Assembly (NCBI GenBank): GCA_039934635.1
Contig: JBDTLT010000261.1
Coordinates: 1 to 7,411 of the forward strand
Length of the DNA stretch: 7,411 bases
Reading direction: 5' to 3'
Source: DATLFA01 sp039934635
GTDB taxonomy: Bacteria > Actinomycetota > Acidimicrobiia > Acidimicrobiales > WLNW01
Shown: in pieces, positions 1-6,830 of the stretch
Layout of the letters: each line of letters starts with the position of its first letter
Position numbering within the stretch: the stretch's first letter is position 1
Notes under the pieces: model-generated
Told to the model about the DNA's origin: nothing
The model's database searches: none
The model's input: the letters and a program-made list of their open reading frames with translations, nothing else
Made by a program: the position numbers and the translations under genes

Positions 1-493
1 ACTTCGGCGACTAGCAGGGAACGGTGTGGCGGAAGGTGAGGGATTCAGCGCAACTCGGCGTCGGCGGCGCATCGGGGCTGGTAGGGCGGGTTTCTGCGCG
101 ACGAGCGCACGAAATGGGAGCAACCGGGGGAGCAACGCCGAAATATTTCGCAAATCATCTGGTTCTGACCTTTGAAAACGTGTGGATGCGACCTGTTGAC
201 GCAGCCGGGTGATCATCAGACTTGCCGTGCGCGGCATCGCGCTCGACATTGCGATTTTCAGGCGATTTTGGCCGAATTCCGGCGCACGCTGGCGAACGAA
301 TATGTACCTGACCAGGATGTTTTCGAGGTGGTCGGGCGTGCACGAACCTGCGCGATTGGCTGCGCACGCGCGATAAACGCGCGATGAAGTTCGGTCCGTG
401 GGCAGCCATCCCTGCAAACTGACCAGATATGCCAACAGTCTTCGGACCGTGAGCGCGGTCTGCTGAGAGCCCGTCTGTGCTGTCCACCCTGGT
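1..493. other. Left-edge region with no assignable gene
   Basis: No family could be recognised on either strand. On the minus strand one frame stays open from 510 to the window edge (about 170 codons); its first ATG is at 249 and it could be the 5' part of a gene leaving the window. On the plus strand 172-387 gives a 71-residue ORF. Both frames show only about two-thirds G/C at third positions where I counted, well below the clear genes further on, so neither is convincing. No hairpin or repeat of note was seen. The stretch is best read as intergenic or decayed sequence. Confidence 0.4.
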
Positions 494-900
494 CTACGGT
501 CGGGCGCCGCTTACGACGAAGTAAGTGACCGCGAAGAGGAACAGCGCGTCTTCGACGATCGAACCGCGCGTGACGACAACTGCGCTTCGTCCGCTGTGAA
601 TCCCTGCTGTGCACCCCAGGACCGACCCAAGGTGGCGACGCCGAACGCTTCATCATCGTCTCCGAGCACAAGCGGAAACCCCGTCGACGGTGATGTCGGT
701 GAAGTCGAGGGATGCGAGCATCGCGGGCAGGGTCGACACGTACCTCCCACTGCGGTAGCCGCCGTCTCGTCGGCACTGAGAGCGTCAATGTCGCTGGTCT
801 GGGTCGTCGCGTCCGCTACGAGCGATCGCGCGTGACCGATCCACCCTGACCGCCCCGGTTCGGGCGCGTGTCGACGCCAGGTCGGCTCCCACGTCCACAA
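494..900 (-). pseudogene. Possible decayed protein-coding gene, family unknown
   Basis: Three minus-strand frames take turns in showing coding-like codon use. About 900-750 is in the frame that reads SDIDALSADETAATA. About 744-681 is in a second frame reading RYVSTLPAMLASLDFTDI. About 675-595 returns to the first frame (FPLVLGDDDEAFGVATLG). About 583-494 is in the second frame again, reading VEDALFLFAVTYFVVSG and ending at a TAG at 496-494. The last piece is strongly hydrophobic and nearly every codon ends in G or C. Joined together, these would form one protein of roughly 130 residues with at least three frameshifts. The middle piece vaguely resembles the end of a GAF domain, but not enough to name it. 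The alternative is unrelated non-coding DNA with chance open frames. Confidence 0.25.
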
Positions 901-955
901 CAGATGAATCGAGCAGAGCTGTGACTCGTTGGTGACGCTGACAGCCCGGCCTACT

Positions 956-1029
956 CGGGGTGATTCGAGAATGACCCTCTAGAGGCTTCGTTCGGGTGCC
1001 GATACCAAGAGTGCCGTTCACCCCGAACG
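956..1029 (+). promoter_or_regulatory. Inverted repeats in the leader of the GGDEF-EAL gene
   Basis: The right arm CACCCCGAACG (1019-1029) can pair with CGTTCGGGTG (989-998) as a 10-bp stem with one bulged base. Its first seven bases also pair perfectly with CGGGGTG at 956-962. The two pairings exclude each other. A perfect 10-bp palindrome, CCTCTAGAGG, lies at 976-985 between the left arms. The arrangement could be an operator, an mRNA leader structure, or chance in GC-rich DNA. No -10/-35 pair was recognised, and no c-di-GMP riboswitch core was seen. Confidence 0.3.
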
Positions 1030-1062
1030 TCCAGGCGCATGGCTTCGGCTGATGACGCCACC

Positions 1063-1070
1063 AGGAAGAG
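1063..1070 (+). promoter_or_regulatory. Ribosome binding site deciding the GGDEF-EAL start
   Basis: AGGAAGAG lies 5 bases before the ATG at 1076 and inside the reading frame of the other in-frame ATG at 1052. This favours 1076 as the true start. The 1052 ATG has no purine-rich motif at a useful distance. Confidence 0.6.
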
Positions 1071-1075
1071 ATGCG

Positions 1076-3259
1076 ATGACTCGTCTGCACTCCAGCGACC
1101 GCGGTGTCTCGACATTGCATCGCGTGTGGACCGGGACGGTCATCAAGATCCTCGTCCTCATGGTCAGCGTCGGGGCAATTGGAATTGGTGCGACGCAGTA
1201 TCAGCGCGACGCCTCGCACAATTCGACGGCACAGATCGAAAGGCAGATGAGCGCGCAGGCGGCGCTCAGCGGAGCGCTGCTTGGGATCAACGCCCCAGCC
1301 GCCATCGGCATGATGTACGGGACCGGGAACACAGTTGCACCTGACGAGTTACGGGCCGGCTACGAGGTCATACGCTCCAAAATCAACGCCGCGTTCGACA
1401 ACGCTGGCCACGTCATGGTCGATCCTGTCCTGATGCCAATTCTGATCCGTGCCCGCGAGACATGGCAAGCGATGGACGCGGCCGTGCTCGCCGCCCCGGA
1501 TCTGGTGGCGTCGGGGGCGATCGAGCAGGCGATGGCCAGGGGCGAGGATCCGAACAAGGCTTCGATCTGGGATCGTTACAACGGGATCAGCAGCGACTTC
1601 TCGACGCTCGCGACCGAAAGTGTCGTCGTTCTCCAGCAGCGCTCCAGGGAGCAAAACCAGGCCCAACTCTTCATCATCCCGGCGATACTCGGAACGCTGC
1701 TCGCGGCTCTCCTGCTGAGCTGGTTGGCGGTCCGCCGAATGAGGCGGGAGGTCCTGGCGCCGATTCTCGAGCTGCGCCGAGCCGCGCTGGCCATGCGCGA
1801 GGCAAAGCTCGACCACGCGATCGAGCTCAACGCGGGCACCGTCGAACTTCGGGACCTCGCGACGACCCTCAACGAGACGGCCGTGGCGTTGGGCGCCTCC
1901 CACCGTGTACTGCGAGACCAGGCCTATACCGACTCGCTGACCGGCCTCCCCAACCGCCAGGCCTTGACCGAGCATCTCCACACGAAGCTCACCGAACCGG
2001 GCGATCGTCGGCTCGGCGTGCTGTTTGTCGACCTCGACGACTTCAAGGACGTCAACGACACGCTCGGTCACGCCGCCGGCGACGAGTTGCTGTCCGTCGT
2101 CGCCCGTCGCCTTCGCTTAGGCACCCGCGGCAACGAGTTCTTCGCGCGCATCGGCGGAGATGAGTTCGCCATCGTCGTTGACTGCGGGGATCACCCGGGT
2201 GAAGCACTCATCGTGGCCGAACGCGCCATCGCTGCGCTCAACGAACCAGTCAGGATCGGCAACACGACGACCACTGTCAGCTGCAGCATCGGTATCGCCA
2301 CCAGCGACGCCGGCGCCGGCGCCGAGGTGGCCGGCGAGCTGATACGCAACGCTGATTTCGCGATGTACATGGCCAAGAGCCAGGGCAAGAACCGTTTCGA
2401 CGTGTTCGCGCCCTCGATGCACGCCGACATGCTCGCCCAGGCCGAGTTCAGGCGTGATCTCAGCCAAGCCGCCGTCCTCGATCAGCTCGTGATCTACTAC
2501 CAGCCCATCGTCGATCTCAGCGCGGGCGCCTTGCAGGGCTTCGAAGCGCTCATCCGCTGGCAGCACCCCATCCGGGGCCTGCTCGCCCCGAGCGAATTCA
2601 TCGCCTTGGCCGAGGAGACCGGCGACATAATCGAAATAGGCAACTGGGTCCTCGACCACGCCTGCGCAAGCCTCGCCGCTCTGCGTCGAGACATCCCCGG
2701 CGGCTCAGCGCTGCATATGGCCATCAACGTCTCTGCGCACCAGATCACCGGGCCGTCATTCGTCGACACCGTCAAGGAGGTCCTCCGCCGCCACGACGTC
2801 CCCGCCGAAGCCGTCACCCTCGAGATCACCGAAGCCGTCGCGCTCACCAACACCGAGGTCGCCACGCACGTGCTGGCGGAGCTGCGCCGCCACGGACTGC
2901 TCATCGCGCTCGACGACTTCGGTGTCGGCTACTCGTCGCTGCGCTACCTCCAAGACCTCCCTATCGACGTCATCAAAATCGACCGCTCGTTCGTGATGAA
3001 CCGGGAGGGCGACACGGACTCGATGCTCATGGCGATCGTGACGCTGGGCCAAAGCCTCGGGCTCGAGGTCATCGCCGAAGGCATCGAGACGCCAGCCGAG
3101 CTCGAACGGCTACGCGCCTTCGACCATATAGCCGGGCAGGGCTACCTCATCGCCCGACCCATGCCCGAAGCCGACGCCACCTTGTTCGCCCGTAGCAACA
3201 CCATCGCGGCGGAGCGGACCCAACTCTGCATCGCCACGACCGTCACGGCCCAGAACTGA
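1076..3259 (+). CDS. Membrane-bound GGDEF-EAL cyclic-di-GMP turnover protein
   Basis: This is a predicted inner-membrane enzyme that can make c-di-GMP from two GTP (GGDEF) and hydrolyse it to pGpG (EAL). Residues are numbered from the longer 1052 start, so subtract 8 for the chosen start. TM1 is about 28-48, an extracytoplasmic sensor of unknown fold about 49-205, and TM2 about 206-228 (FIIPAILGTLLAALLLSWLA). A HAMP-like linker (229-281) and a short helix follow. In the GGDEF domain (about 290-450), DSLTGLPNR and GGDEF (368-372) are intact. The inhibitory-site position reads RGNE (359-362), so RxxD has become RxxE. In the EAL domain (about 465-715), E498-A-L, N559, the EITE motif (E591), D621-D622, K642 and E676 are all present, so phosphodiesterase activity is expected. 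Loop 6 reads DDFGVG where DDFGTG is usual. The gene stands alone and is convergent with the broken SDR gene. Which activity dominates in the cell cannot be read from sequence. Confidence 0.95.
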   Translation: MTRLHSSDRGVSTLHRVWTGTVIKILVLMVSVGAIGIGATQYQRDASHNSTAQIERQMSAQAALSGALLGINAPAAIGMMYGTGNTVAPDELRAGYEVIRSKINAAFDNAGHVMVDPVLMPILIRARETWQAMDAAVLAAPDLVASGAIEQAMARGEDPNKASIWDRYNGISSDFSTLATESVVVLQQRSREQNQAQLFIIPAILGTLLAALLLSWLAVRRMRREVLAPILELRRAALAMREAKLDHAIELNAGTVELRDLATTLNETAVALGASHRVLRDQAYTDSLTGLPNRQALTEHLHTKLTEPGDRRLGVLFVDLDDFKDVNDTLGHAAGDELLSVVARRLRLGTRGNEFFARIGGDEFAIVVDCGDHPGEALIVAERAIAALNEPVRIGNTTTTVSCSIGIATSDAGAGAEVAGELIRNADFAMYMAKSQGKNRFDVFAPSMHADMLAQAEFRRDLSQAAVLDQLVIYYQPIVDLSAGALQGFEALIRWQHPIRGLLAPSEFIALAEETGDIIEIGNWVLDHACASLAALRRDIPGGSALHMAINVSAHQITGPSFVDTVKEVLRRHDVPAEAVTLEITEAVALTNTEVATHVLAELRRHGLLIALDDFGVGYSSLRYLQDLPIDVIKIDRSFVMNREGDTDSMLMAIVTLGQSLGLEVIAEGIETPAELERLRAFDHIAGQGYLIARPMPEADATLFARSNTIAAERTQLCIATTVTAQN

Positions 3260-3262
3260 CGA

Positions 3263-3275
3263 TCCCCTTCGGGGA
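3263..3275 (+). terminator. Short hairpin after the GGDEF-EAL gene
   Basis: TCCCC-TTC-GGGGA starts 4 bases after the stop codon; it can also fold around a TTCG tetraloop. The stem is only 5 bp and no T-run follows, so it is a weak candidate for transcription termination between the convergent genes. The rest of the gap to 3384 holds only an 8-bp palindrome, CGCTAGCG, at 3290-3297. Confidence 0.35.
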
Positions 3276-3384
3276 GGACGATTCCCTTTCGCTAGCGCGC
3301 GGAACCTTCCGTCGGGCGACTGCGCCTCACCCAGATGGTCAATTGCCGGGCGCGGAGTACTTGTTCGCTGCGCTCACCGTCGCG

Positions 3385-4127
3385 TCAGCCGGCCGTTCGC
3401 CCGCCGTCGAGGGTGAACACTGCGCCCGTCACGTGGCGGGCGACGTCGGAGAAGAGATACACAGCCAGTGCTGCGACTTCGTCGGGAGTGACGAGTTCGC
3501 CGAGGGGGACGCTCGGGAGGCCGCTTTCGATGTGTCCAGGGACTCGCTGGACCATCGGGGTGTCGGTGAGTCCCGGCGCGATGACGTTTACTCTGATGTG
3601 TCTCGCTGCGAGCTCCAATGCGAGGGCGCGCGCCGCGCCGTGTAGGCCGGCTTTCGCGGCGACGTAGGCGAGGCGCTGATCTCTCGGGCGATTGCCATCG
3701 ATGATCCGGTAACGAGCAGCGACGCGCCGTCGCCGATGTGAGCCAACGCGGATGCCAGGGTGCGGATCGCGCCGCTGAGGTTGACGTTCACAACCCGATC
3801 CCACTGTTGCCAATCGAGCGCCTCGAACGCGACCGGCGGTGGAAGGATGCCGGCGTTCGCGAAGACACAGTGAAAACCGTTCAGTTCCTGGGCGAGCGAG
3901 TCGATCGCGACGCTGAGGGCGGCCGCGTTGGCGACATCGGCGACACGAGTGGCGATTCGGCCGCCGCCTCTTCTGACTGCGTCAACGGTTGCGTCGAGAC
4001 CGTCACCGTCGATATCGATGCCTGCGACCGAAGCCCCTTCCGTCGCGGCTAACAGGGCCGTCGCTCGGCCGATGCCGCTACCGGCACCCGTGATCAGTAC
4101 AACACGACCATCGAGACGGGAGAGCAT
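3385..4127 (-). pseudogene. Short-chain dehydrogenase/reductase, frameshifted
   Basis: This is a classical SDR oxidoreductase (NAD(P)-dependent; substrate not predictable). Frame one (4127 to about 3685) carries the cofactor motif TGAGSGIG (residues 13-20), D38 at the end of the second strand (favouring NAD over NADP), NAG (91-93), N116 in NVNLSG and the catalytic Ser in TGSSM (142). The catalytic YVAAK (Tyr codon 3666-3664, Lys 3654-3652) and the C-terminal RVNVIAPGL and VTGAVFTLDGG lie in the next frame, which stops at 3385. The jump falls near 3676-3690, in a GAGAG stretch, and one missing base explains it. Joined, the product is about 247 residues, normal for the family. Unrepaired, frame one ends at 3588 without the Tyr/Lys pair and would be inactive. 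There is no properly spaced Shine-Dalgarno before the ATG, so it may be leaderless. It is divergent from the sigma-factor operon. Confidence 0.85.
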
Positions 4128-4209
4128 TCCCCCACGCTAGTAGGGCCGAAATCGAAGCCGGTCCTGACCCGACGCGATCGAGAAAGCGTCGAAGCGTACG
4201 GTGGGTCAG

Positions 4210-4240
4210 TGTCACGTTTTGTGGGGTCGGGATGCTTTAG
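4210..4240 (+). promoter_or_regulatory. Candidate promoter of the sigma/anti-sigma operon
   Basis: A TGTCACG box (4210-4216) lies 24 bases before the first possible start of the sigma gene, followed by GTCGGGATGCTTTAG. TGTCAC-like -35 boxes are known for some ECF-sigma promoters, and such operons are often autoregulated. A -10 at about 4231-4241 would put transcription start at or next to the TTG/GTG start codons, giving a leaderless mRNA. No second copy of GTGTCAC was seen in the window, so the motif rests on one site. Confidence 0.35.
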
Positions 4241-4696
4241 TTGGTTGTGACTTTCGAGGAGTTCGCTACGGCGGCTGGTGTCCGTCTTCGTGCGGGCTTG
4301 GTCGCGGCGTACGGACCGACGGTGGGCTCGGACGCCGCGGCGGAAGCGCTTGCGTATGGCTGGGAGCATTGGCCACGCGTTGGGTCGATGTCGAACCCCG
4401 CGGGCTACCTGTTCCGTGTCGGTCAAACCGCAGCGCGCGCCACGCGGCGCCGCGAAGGGTTCCTGCCGGCTCCGTCCACGGCCGAGCTTCCCGACTTCGA
4501 GCCAGCACTGTTGCCGGCGCTCGAAGCGCTGAGCGACTCCCAACGCGTCTGTGTCCTTTTGGTGCATGGCTACCGCTGGACGCAGGTCGAAGTCGCCGAG
4601 CTCCTCGAAGTCAGCCCATCGACGGTGCGGACGCATCTCGCGCGGGCACTGGCCAATCTTCAACAAGCCCTCGAGGTGAGCCCCCATGACCATTGA
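4241..4696 (+). CDS. ECF-like sigma-70 family sigma factor
   Basis: This 151-residue protein has the two-domain plan of an extracytoplasmic-function sigma factor, which directs RNA polymerase to a small promoter set. A divergent region 2 spans about 14-70 (EALAYGWEHW, PAGYLFRVGQTAARA), then a linker with PAPSTAELPDFEPAL. Region 4 spans about 90-145 and contains LEALSDSQRVCVLLVHGYRW and the helix-turn-helix TQVEVAELLEVSPSTVRTHL, the clearest evidence. It is slightly shorter than typical ECF sigmas (160-200) because region 2 is compact. The start is TTG 4241 or GTG 4247; neither has a strong Shine-Dalgarno, and the likely promoter suggests leaderless translation. The 3' end overlaps the next gene by 11 bp, implying coupled synthesis. 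A DNA-binding regulator that has lost polymerase contacts is a less likely alternative. Confidence 0.85.
   Translation: MVVTFEEFATAAGVRLRAGLVAAYGPTVGSDAAAEALAYGWEHWPRVGSMSNPAGYLFRVGQTAARATRRREGFLPAPSTAELPDFEPALLPALEALSDSQRVCVLLVHGYRWTQVEVAELLEVSPSTVRTHLARALANLQQALEVSPHDH
4674..4680 (+). promoter_or_regulatory. Shine-Dalgarno inside the sigma gene
   Basis: AGGTGAG lies 5 bases before the ATG at 4686 and within the last codons of the sigma gene. It fixes the start of the downstream membrane protein and supports translational coupling. Confidence 0.7.
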
Positions 4697-5918
4697 TGTA
4701 GAACACCAGCTACATGCCTACAGCAAATGGGTAGAGCAACGTCTCGGCGTACCGCTCTCGGCGCCCAGCGCGCAACAGCGCACCCTGATCGTCACGCAGC
4801 GAAGGTCGACGATCTCATCGACCGTTGAGCTACGACGCCTTCCCAGCGACGGTGATCGTCGTCGACACCGAGGCGTTCGCGTGTTGGTCGCCGCGGCCGT
4901 CTTGGCGATCGTCGCTGCCGGCGCAGTCGCCGTCAAACGACACCTGTCGAGCCCAACGACGCAATACGCATCCACCGCGGCGGCGTCGCTGAACGCAAGC
5001 TGGTATGTCATCGACCCCGCGCTTGCCGTTGAACTCGACGCGGTTCGCAACACCGACAGCGACGGGTTCGCCGGGCCGCTCGCCTGCCGCCGCTACAGCA
5101 TCGCGACCCAGACCTGTGACGAGTTGGTCGGCTCGCGCATGGTTCGCTACCGCGTCGGCGGCGCAATCGACGGCCAGGTCCTCATCGAAACCGAGTATGG
5201 CCCCGCAGTATCGATCCTCTCGCAGATCGCACGTGCGGACGCGCTCCCCGTAACCATAAGCGGCCACAACGGCATCATTGTCGGACCGGACTACGACAAC
5301 CGAACCACCATCCAGTTCGAACCATCACCGGGAACGCGTGTCTTGATCCAGCTGGTCCGGGAAACAGCCGGGAACTATCGCGACGTGCTCGTACGAATCG
5401 CCGAGAGCCTCACCATAAAGAGCGTCTCGGCGGCGTTGCCGATCGTATTTGGCGACACGCTCGCCACCGCCGAAGAAAGCGGCAACAGTGATCCGCCTCG
5501 CTACATCGCCGGCTATCTGCGGCTCGCCCCGGTCCAATGGTCGACCGACGACAGCAGCGACCACTTTCCCTGCGTCGGCGGATTCTCCATGCCCTGGAAC
5601 AACGCGTCGGACTGCCGCAAAATCGAACACGACGACAAGGTCACCGTCACCGTTGCCAGCCCCTCACCCGCAGGCACGATCATCATCGCCGCCGTGCCCG
5701 CCGCGACCACCCGCCTCGAAGCACAAGCCGACGGCCAACCGCCACTCGCGCTCGACCTTGTCGCGGTACCAGGCTTCGCTCTACAGCTCACCTTCGCCGA
5801 CCTCGACGCGTACATACCAACACGACTCGTCGCCTACAGCGCCGACGGTGCCGTCGTCGACACCGTCACCGTCACCAGCACCGGCGGCGCACCACTCGGC
5901 TACCTACCAAGAAACTGA
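4686..5918 (+). CDS. Single-pass membrane protein, probable anti-sigma factor
   Basis: This 410-residue protein matches no family that I recognise by motif. Residues 1-63 are cytoplasmic, with an amphipathic start (HQLHAYSKWVEQRL) and a basic patch DRRRHRGVR just before one membrane helix (about 64-84, VRVLVAAAVLAIVAAGAVAV), giving an N-in, C-out topology. About 325 residues then lie outside the membrane: predicted beta-rich, with four cysteines (134, 144, 296, 310) spaced as two possible disulfide pairs, and no enzyme motif seen. The role as anti-sigma factor is inferred from the 11-bp overlap with the sigma gene, its own Shine-Dalgarno, the membrane topology and the short cytoplasmic N-terminus that could hold the sigma. 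No zinc-binding HxxxCxxC anti-sigma motif is present, so it would be a non-ZAS type. The large outer domain would be the signal sensor. An effector controlled by the sigma rather than its inhibitor remains possible. Confidence 0.7.
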   Translation: MTIDVEHQLHAYSKWVEQRLGVPLSAPSAQQRTLIVTQRRSTISSTVELRRLPSDGDRRRHRGVRVLVAAAVLAIVAAGAVAVKRHLSSPTTQYASTAAASLNASWYVIDPALAVELDAVRNTDSDGFAGPLACRRYSIATQTCDELVGSRMVRYRVGGAIDGQVLIETEYGPAVSILSQIARADALPVTISGHNGIIVGPDYDNRTTIQFEPSPGTRVLIQLVRETAGNYRDVLVRIAESLTIKSVSAALPIVFGDTLATAEESGNSDPPRYIAGYLRLAPVQWSTDDSSDHFPCVGGFSMPWNNASDCRKIEHDDKVTVTVASPSPAGTIIIAAVPAATTRLEAQADGQPPLALDLVAVPGFALQLTFADLDAYIPTRLVAYSADGAVVDTVTVTSTGGAPLGYLPRN

Positions 5919-5989
5919 CACCAACCAGCGCCAGACTCCTCCACCCCCACAGGATGTCGCTCACTTTGGGCAGCCCCTCGGTGCGCGGG

Positions 5990-6007
5990 GGCCTCTGAGC
6001 TGAGGCC
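5990..6007 (+). terminator. Strong hairpin downstream of the sigma operon
   Basis: GGCCTC-TGAGCT-GAGGCC is a perfect 6-bp GC-rich stem 71 bases after the anti-sigma stop codon. A second, overlapping possibility pairs GCCCC (5973-5977) with GGGGC (5988-5992). There is no T-tract, so it would be a U-less terminator of the sort proposed for actinobacteria. It also lies exactly at the border with the VOC gene remnant and could instead mark a rearrangement joint. Confidence 0.4.
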
Positions 6008-6010
6008 ACG

Positions 6011-6127
6011 ATGGACATGTCGGGCGTGCGCGACGGCAAGATCGGCGCCAAGGCGTTCGACCCGAGCGGCAACGTCATCGAGCTCAAGGCCTACCCCGAC
6101 AACGTCCGTCCGCCTGATTCAAACTGA
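6011..6127 (+). pseudogene. C-terminal remnant of a glyoxalase/VOC-family protein
   Basis: The 38 codons read MDMSGVRDGKIG then AKAFDPSGNVIELKAYPD and a short tail. The AFDPSGNVIELKAY segment is the typical last beta-strands of vicinal-oxygen-chelate (glyoxalase/bleomycin-resistance) proteins, where the Glu of the IEL motif is usually a metal ligand. Such proteins are about 120 residues, so some 80-90 N-terminal residues are missing. An in-frame TGA at 5996-5998 closes the frame just upstream, and nothing VOC-like was seen before it. The gene was truncated by deletion or insertion between 5918 and 6010. A 38-residue product would be non-functional. Confidence 0.65.
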
Positions 6128-6144
6128 GCCGGTACCGTCGGAGG

Positions 6145-6177
6145 TCCCGTAGCACGGGAGCAACACAGGTCGCACCT
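6145..6177. repeat. Two small tandem hairpins
   Basis: TCCCGT-AGC-ACGGGA (6145-6159) is followed by AGGT-CGC-ACCT (6167-6177). The first could terminate the lost VOC gene. Neither is followed by a T-run. Together with palindromes at 6281-6301 they make this end of the gap rich in short inverted repeats. Confidence 0.4.
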
Positions 6178-6280
6178 ACTCACGGTTCAGCTCACTTTTC
6201 AAGTCACGGTCGCGCGGCATCGTGTCGCCAGCATCTTCGCCAGCGACGATGAGTTGGCTGAATCGGGCGTGAGTCGGCCC

Positions 6281-6301
6281 CGGTCGACCGTGAGTTGACT
6301 C
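6281..6301. repeat. Adjacent short palindromes
   Basis: CGGTCGACCG (6281-6290) is a perfect 10-bp palindrome, followed by GAGT-TG-ACTC (6292-6301). They lie about 630 bases upstream of the relaxase start. MobF elements often carry oriT close to the relaxase gene, and inverted repeats are part of such origins, so this is a possible but unproven oriT neighbourhood. GTCGAC cores are common in GC-rich DNA. Confidence 0.25.
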
Positions 6302-6406
6302 GCGTCGACCACATGAGAGCCCGGCCCCGATCATGCGTTGGGTTGGGCGCGGTGCTTTTCGTTCGCTGGGCGAGGCGGACTCGACGCATGCCGGCTGTCG
6401 GCGTCG

Positions 6407-6722
6407 CGGCACACGGTCAATCTGCTGGCCGGTCGGTTCGCCGAGATGTATCGGGCGTCGCACTCGCTGCAACGCGGCAAGACCACTGGTCGACTGCGGT
6501 GCTCACCGACGCGGTGCGTTGGTCGACCGGGATTCTCTTGTCGCGAGTGTTCAGGCGGGTTGGGCTCGACGCATCGTCGTGTTGGCGTTCGCGCAGTTGC
6601 GCGGTTTGTGGCCTTCATCACGGGTAGGCGACGTGTTCGCCGATGTGGATCATGTGGCGCAGGACGTCGTCGTTGCGTCGAGCTCGAGCGAGCGTGGCGG
6701 TGCCACATGGTGCTCACGTTGA
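6407..6722 (+). pseudogene. Coding-like fragments in three frames, family unknown
   Basis: Plus-strand codon use looks coding in turn in one frame at 6407-6481 (TVNLLAGRFAEMYRASHSLQ), a second at 6481-6570 (STAVLTDAVRWSTGILLSRV) and a third at 6573-6722 (IVVLAFAQLRGLW onward), ending at a TGA at 6720-6722. This is what a gene with two frameshifts would look like. However, the opposite strand at 6701-6618 also has a very coding-like 27-codon tail (see the separate entry). I cannot decide between the strands and name no function. Confidence 0.25.
6618..6701 (-). pseudogene. Possible C-terminal gene fragment on the minus strand
   Basis: Twenty-seven codons reading TATLARARRNDDVLRHMIHI then GEHVAYP and a TGA (6620-6618) have nearly all third positions G or C. 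An in-frame TGA lies five codons upstream of this stretch, so no start is available. The frame reading INVSTMWHRH just upstream could join it through one frameshift. The family is not recognised. It conflicts with the plus-strand fragment covering the same bases; at most one of the two is real. Confidence 0.25.
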
Positions 6723-6830
6723 TCGTCAGGCATCTCGCGACTGTCCATCACCTGGACGCATGAGGCCGCCGACCGAATCTCGCGAAGTTTCTTGTCCGAC
6801 TCGAGCCGCGTGAGGGGCCACAAGAAGGGC

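Noticed and set aside
595..700. Possible GAF domain end on the minus strand
   Set aside because: One strand-like segment and FTADEAQL resemble a GAF domain, but the frame changes on both sides and no further GAF features follow, so the family name is not supported.
956..1075. c-di-GMP riboswitch upstream of the GGDEF-EAL gene
   Set aside because: The conserved core and tetraloop/receptor pattern of the known c-di-GMP riboswitch classes could not be found; only simple inverted repeats are present.
1349..2071. A 240-residue minus-strand ORF, plus similar long ORFs at 1462-2163 (+) and 2117-2659 (-)
   Set aside because: They lie entirely within the GGDEF-EAL gene in other frames. Their composition is that of mirror translations of GC-rich coding DNA and they carry no domain.
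5449..6003. Long overlapping plus-strand ORFs inside and past the anti-sigma gene
   Set aside because: They are proline- and arginine-rich frame shadows of 4686-5918 without a plausible start or domain.
6618..6701. HepT/DUF86-type start (RNDDVLRHM) suggesting a toxin-antitoxin pair
   Set aside because: The resemblance is a few residues, the fragment is a C-terminus ending in a stop, and no nucleotidyltransferase partner is visible.
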